DNA of 64,000 nucleotides. Origin: Lunularia cruciata (Eukaryota; Streptophyta; Marchantiopsida; Lunulariales; Lunulariaceae). Every line of letters begins with the position of its first letter. The first letter of the stretch is position 1. The translations under genes and the position numbers were made by a program. The stretch spans positions 65,038,001 to 65,102,000 of the forward strand of contig OX419757.1 in the NCBI GenBank assembly GCA_948567375.1. Reading direction: 5' to 3'. Of the stretch, positions 59,804 through 64,000 are shown in pieces. Below the pieces are notes generated by a model. The model was not told the DNA's origin, ran no database searches, and worked only from the letters and a program-made list of their open reading frames with translations.

Positions 59804-59833
59804 TTCTCTATTTCTCTGCAGAGAAATAGAGAA
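59804..59833. promoter_or_regulatory. 30-bp perfect palindrome in the presumed ERA 5' leader
   Basis: TTCTCTATTTCTCTG (59804-59818) followed directly by its exact reverse complement (59819-59833), centred on TGCA and 60 bp before the ATG at 59893. In RNA it could form a stem of about 13 bp with a 4-base loop. A (CT)n run lies further upstream at 59574-59587. A regulatory role is inferred only. Confidence 0.6.
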
Positions 59834-59892
59834 TCAGTGCGCGGCTGTAGGCGTACTTAGATTTCTAGAAGCTGGTGCTCAACACGTGAACC

Positions 59893-62800
59893 ATGGGGGC
59901 TGATGTGGTGGCCTCGTTGAATTTTCGTTATGCTTCGGTTGTGTCTGCCACAGTTTCACCGAAGGGAGATAGGGGTTTTACAAATTGTAATAGGATAGAC
60001 TTTGTTGAGCTGAATTGGAACTCTTCTATTGGTGCTTTAAGGCGCGGAAGTGCTTCTGCCGGAACCTCCTCAGTGAATGTTTCTGAGAGGGGATTTCGAG
60101 CTCAGGAGCAGACATCATCTTCATCATTTTGGGGTAGAAGATTGGCTGGAGTAGGATATGCTTCTGAACAGAAAGAATCGAGAAGAGTATCCACCAAAGG
60201 GGTTCGTGCCAGCCAGCAGCAGAAGCCGCCCATTTTTGTTCTGAAAAAACCAGATAGAAATCCTGTCGAGAAGGAAGGGGGGTCAAATATTCCCAAATTT
60301 GTATCCGGAGATACTGGAGATATGGGAGTGGATGATAATCATAGAAGTGGTCAGTTACCCTGAGAACTCCATTATTCTCCATGCAGCCTCAATTCTTCTA
60401 GTTGTTTGTATTATTCGTGACTTCAGATGCAGGCGATTCATGAATATTTTTCCGTGAATATGCATCTTAACTGACATAGGCGCAAACACAGTGAATTTGA
60501 GTTTGAGTTCATCTGAGTACTTCACAAGAGCTCAATTATCATCAATGTGTCCAAACTGCTACGAAGTAGAATTTATTCATCTATTTGTAGAAGCTCAAAC
60601 TTAGATGTCAACTGTGCCTAGCATTGCTTTTTGACCTACCGACTGTCTTTGAACATTATATGCGCATGCAGGTTATGTAGCGTTGATCGGTAAACCTAAT
60701 GTAGGGAAGAGCACTTTGTTGAATCAAATAATTGGACAAAAATTGTCTATTGTAACAAACAAACCTCAGACAACTCGTCACCGAATTCTTGGGATTTGCT
60801 CAAAACCTGAGTACCAAGTGAGTACTTGTGACAGCATTTTCTCTGTACCAGCCTACTGATCTTAGGAAGCTACGTAGTTAAAAATTCACTCCACTAGTAT
60901 GCCAGAGACTGCCGGTTCAATGCCTGCAAACTGATTCCTTGTTTTGATGCTGGGAAAATGTGTATCTCTTCAAGAGTTTTTTCATAGTACGTTTATACCA
61001 ACAACAGTGCTAAGAGATCCTAGCGATGTCGGCATCCGAGCTGTATTCTATGTTAGTAAGATCTGACATAGTTTATGTGGATATCTACAGATGATATTGT
61101 ATGACACACCCGGTTTCATCCCCAAGACAATGCGGAGGTTAGATGAGATGATGATGCAAAACGTTCGCACAGCAACAATCAATGCAGACTGTGTCCTGGT
61201 GGTGGTGGATGCTTGCCAGGTGCCAGAGAAGGTACTATTTCCATCCTACATTTTTTACTGCGAAGGGTATAGATATTCTAGGAACCCTGATGTTTTTGTC
61301 ATGCCTGTTATGGCGAATAAGTCAAAGTGATTTCAGAAGAAGTAGAACTGATTTCAAAAGGGCTAATTTTCTCTGTCAGTTAACGTTATAGGGGCTTTGG
61401 CTTCAGACTTCTAACCACTCAGTTGTACCGATACTGTGCAGATGGTCAGTGTTTTGGAGGAAGGGATGTCAGCTTCCTACCAGAGAAGACCAACACTGCT
61501 TGTGCTGAACAAGATAGATCTGATAAAACCAGGAGAAATAACCAAGAAGACCGAGGTACGTTTGAAAACCAGCCAACGAAATTCATTCAATGAGAATGTA
61601 GTTGCGAAGGAATTCTGAGTCCAACAACAGGAAATATCAGTAGAAGCTGTTACTGCATCTTATACTTGTGTAACTTGTTCAATAATCCAGTGGTACGAAA
61701 GCTTTGGAGGTATGGATGATGTCATACCAGTTAGCGCAAAGCTTGGACGCGGTGTGGATTCAGTCAAGAAGTGGCTAGTCGACAGACTTCCTAAAGGCCC
61801 TGCTTATTATCCCAAGGTACAGTGTTGGAGGTTATAAGCCGGAGTCCACAAATGACTGGTTTGTTTTTTGGCATTGTCCAGTGGATCGAGGTCAACAGAT
61901 TTTAGCTCCTTAGAATTCTGACAGTAATAACACTTGAAGTGCGACGGAGATGGATTGAAAGACAAATTAGCAAATACAGGTTCTAGCTCAATAGATGAGA
62001 TTCTTGGTTTTGGTTTTCACGATTTTAAGTGGTCTTAAAATCCATGCGGAAGTCCATAGATCAAGTTCTAAGATGTGATGCTGGATGTAATACAGGACAT
62101 CGTAAGTGAGCATCCCGAGCGATTTTTCGTTGCAGAGATTGTTCGGGAGAAGATCTTCTTGCAATATCGTCAAGAGATTCCCTACGTCTCTCAGGTACGT
62201 ATGCTACAGGGAACTTGTCTGCTAAGGGTTTTCAAAAGGCACTCTATCTCTCATGCAATTGTTTGCCTTCATCTGATTTGAAATGTGCTTTATAAAAGAA
62301 AGCGTCTATTATATGAAAGGGAACAAAACCGGCTAACTTCAACCTACTGCCATGAACAGGTGAATGTTCTGAATTATACAGAGAGGAGGTCCTCCGCCAA
62401 AGATTTCATTGAAGCCGAGATCGTAGTGGAGAGGGACTCTCAAATGGCAATATTAATTGGAAAGGTAGCACATTTATATATCTTGGATATACCGTGAGAA
62501 TGAACTTTGGAAGTAGGATCTCTGTAACTTTCGAACATTTAATTGATGAACTTATATCAGGATTGACATGGTGCATCTGTAACTCTCTCTTAGGATATGT
62601 TTCTCATACCAGATAAAGAAATATGTGTACTTCATTGAAAAGCCTTGTTGTATTGAAATTGGAACCGGATGAAATTGCAGGAAGGGGCAGCTCTGAAATT
62701 GCTTGCAACTGCTTCACGGATCGACATCCAAGAGTTCGTGGGCAAGGAGGTTTATCTTGAGGTATATAGAACTCTGCTTTCTGTACACAATTCTTGTCGT

Positions 62801-63225
62801 GGAACATCGGGAAAGACCTGAGAGGCTAGCCCGTAGGGCGTACAAGACTGCGTCTTGCAGCTTAGTGTTAAGGATGTAATGGATTGCACGCACTTGAGGG
62901 AGGGGAACAATCTACTAAAGGATTCGTGACAAGGTGAGGAAACCTCGTTGGTTCTAACTCAGGAAACATATTTTGTCGGTTTTTCCAGCATCATAGCCTG
63001 ATCATTAAACTCTATTCAGATCCAGTGTTCTGTAAACACACTAAGAATTATAACGCTCAGGACAGACCTACAACATAGCTCATGTGTCGCATGTATGCAG
63101 CCTGTTCTGACCGAAACAATTGTGGGTGGTTGTCCTAACAGCTCAAAGTAAAAGTGAGAGAAAATTGGCGAGAAGATGATGAACTGCTTGATTACTATGG
63201 CTACAACGGGAAAATTAGATCGTAG
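59893..63225 (+). CDS. ERA: ERA-like GTPase, organelle-targeted
   Basis: Nine exons: 59893-60349, 60672-60817, 61091-61231, 61442-61555, 61691-61816, 62096-62194, 62360-62464, 62681-62761, 63142-63225. Total 1353 nt, 450 residues, in frame. The first ~150 residues are Ser/Arg-rich with few acids early on, as in a transit peptide. The GTPase domain has G1 GKPNVGKS (159-166), G2 region KPQTTRHR, G3 DTPG (206-209), G4 NKID (271-274) and G5 SAK (301-303). The C-terminal KH domain follows (EIVREKIF, then [22 protein letters not shown], the RNA-binding GxxG-like loop as IGKEG). Bacterial Era binds the 3' end of 16S rRNA during small-subunit assembly; plant homologues act in chloroplasts or mitochondria. 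Chloroplast targeting is likelier by family, but the sequence does not decide it. Confidence 0.93.
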
Positions 63226-64000
63226 TCCGATATGCTTCTTTTCTTGTAGGAGTTAATTTGAACCTGAGTTGGAGTTGGGATGCTCATGATGATGAATCTC
63301 TGTCGTTTGGAGAGGATCCGGATCAGGATCAGTAAAGTATTGGCCTCGACAATTATGTAAGTTCGTCACTCAATGGTGTCTGGACGGACCTCCACAACAG
63401 AAAAATGCCTCTGCTGTTGGAGTGCAGTAAGAGATAGCTTAGGTGGCAAAGGCATGGTGTGGAGTATGTTAGCTGTCCGGTCGTACATACAGCTGCTCCG
63501 ATGACATTACGTTCTCCAACTGGTCATTTTAAGTACGCGTTGCTCGTTCAGGCGATATACCAGTTTCCAGTCCACGACAGACTTACCTGCCCTAGGACAG
63601 CTGCAATGCCTCTACGATGTTAATATACTAAAAGCAAAAGAGATTCATGTTCGAAACAGACATGTCTGGCGTGGTGCAAAACTGTTTATGTGTTTGATGG
63701 CAATGTATCTTCTCTTGTGCTGTGGATCTATTTCAATGGAAGTCGATAATGCGCAGCATGTACATACCGGTTATGAGTAACCAGATGATATGAAGTACTT
63801 CGGAATGGAGCGACCGACTCTTCTCACATATGACGGACGGCTTCTGCGCTCATTACTGATATATCACGAGCTGAACATGTACAAGCGATGAAATAATGGG
63901 ACCAGCAGATTTCCAGAATATAGCAAGCCCCGAGTCCACTGCTTACGCTCTTACTCCTCTATTGGCCTGTCGTACTATCGTGATCAATCCAGAGCTCTTT
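63226..64000. other. 3' flank of ERA
   Basis: Contains the 3' untranslated region of the ERA gene. No further gene, RNA or repeat is supported up to the window end. Confidence 0.4.

Overview
The window is nuclear DNA of a land plant. It holds four intron-bearing, plant-type genes: a GT23-like fucosyltransferase, a GH3 beta-xylosidase, the plant-specific DNA ligase LIG6 and an organellar ERA GTPase. These sit between two regions packed with nested, decayed transposons. Mostly short introns (about 50-600 bp), a GT23-type enzyme and a DNMT3-type methyltransferase fold suggest a seedless plant, perhaps a moss or liverwort. That placement is inference; no species marker is visible.

Layout. 1-19.4 kb is a transposon nest. 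Its centre is a 9.9-kb Ty3/gypsy element (1823-11759) that carries, between protease and reverse transcriptase, an almost complete C5-cytosine DNA methyltransferase domain and, after integrase, a PHD finger. It has landed inside an older copy of its own family lying in the opposite orientation (823-1822 and 11760-13290). That older copy also holds a solo LTR of the family. To the right lie a second gypsy family (13380-16790), interrupted by a solo LTR of a third family, and further LTR pieces. 21.4-43.7 kb is the gene island: fucosyltransferase (+), beta-xylosidase (-), LIG6 (-). 44.4-58.7 kb is a second transposon field: a MULE with long inverted ends, an antisense gypsy reverse transcriptase relic, PIF/Harbinger ORF1-like and transposase relics, solo LTRs, tandem repeats and an 84-bp near-perfect palindrome. 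58.7-63.2 kb holds a 5-copy tandem repeat followed by the ERA gene (+).

The gene models were joined by hand from splice signals. Every junction keeps frame (LIG6: 20 exons, 1681 codons; xylosidase: 7 exons, 803 codons; ERA: 9 exons, 450 codons; fucosyltransferase: 2 exons, 510 codons). The genes do not form a pathway. The fucosyltransferase and xylosidase act on glycans in the secretory route and cell wall, LIG6 in nuclear DNA repair, and ERA in organelle ribosome assembly.

The most notable object is the methyltransferase-PHD retrotransposon. Its five in-frame stops are each one C-to-T change from CAG or CGA, its LTR arrangement is permuted, and it is flanked by antisense copies of itself.
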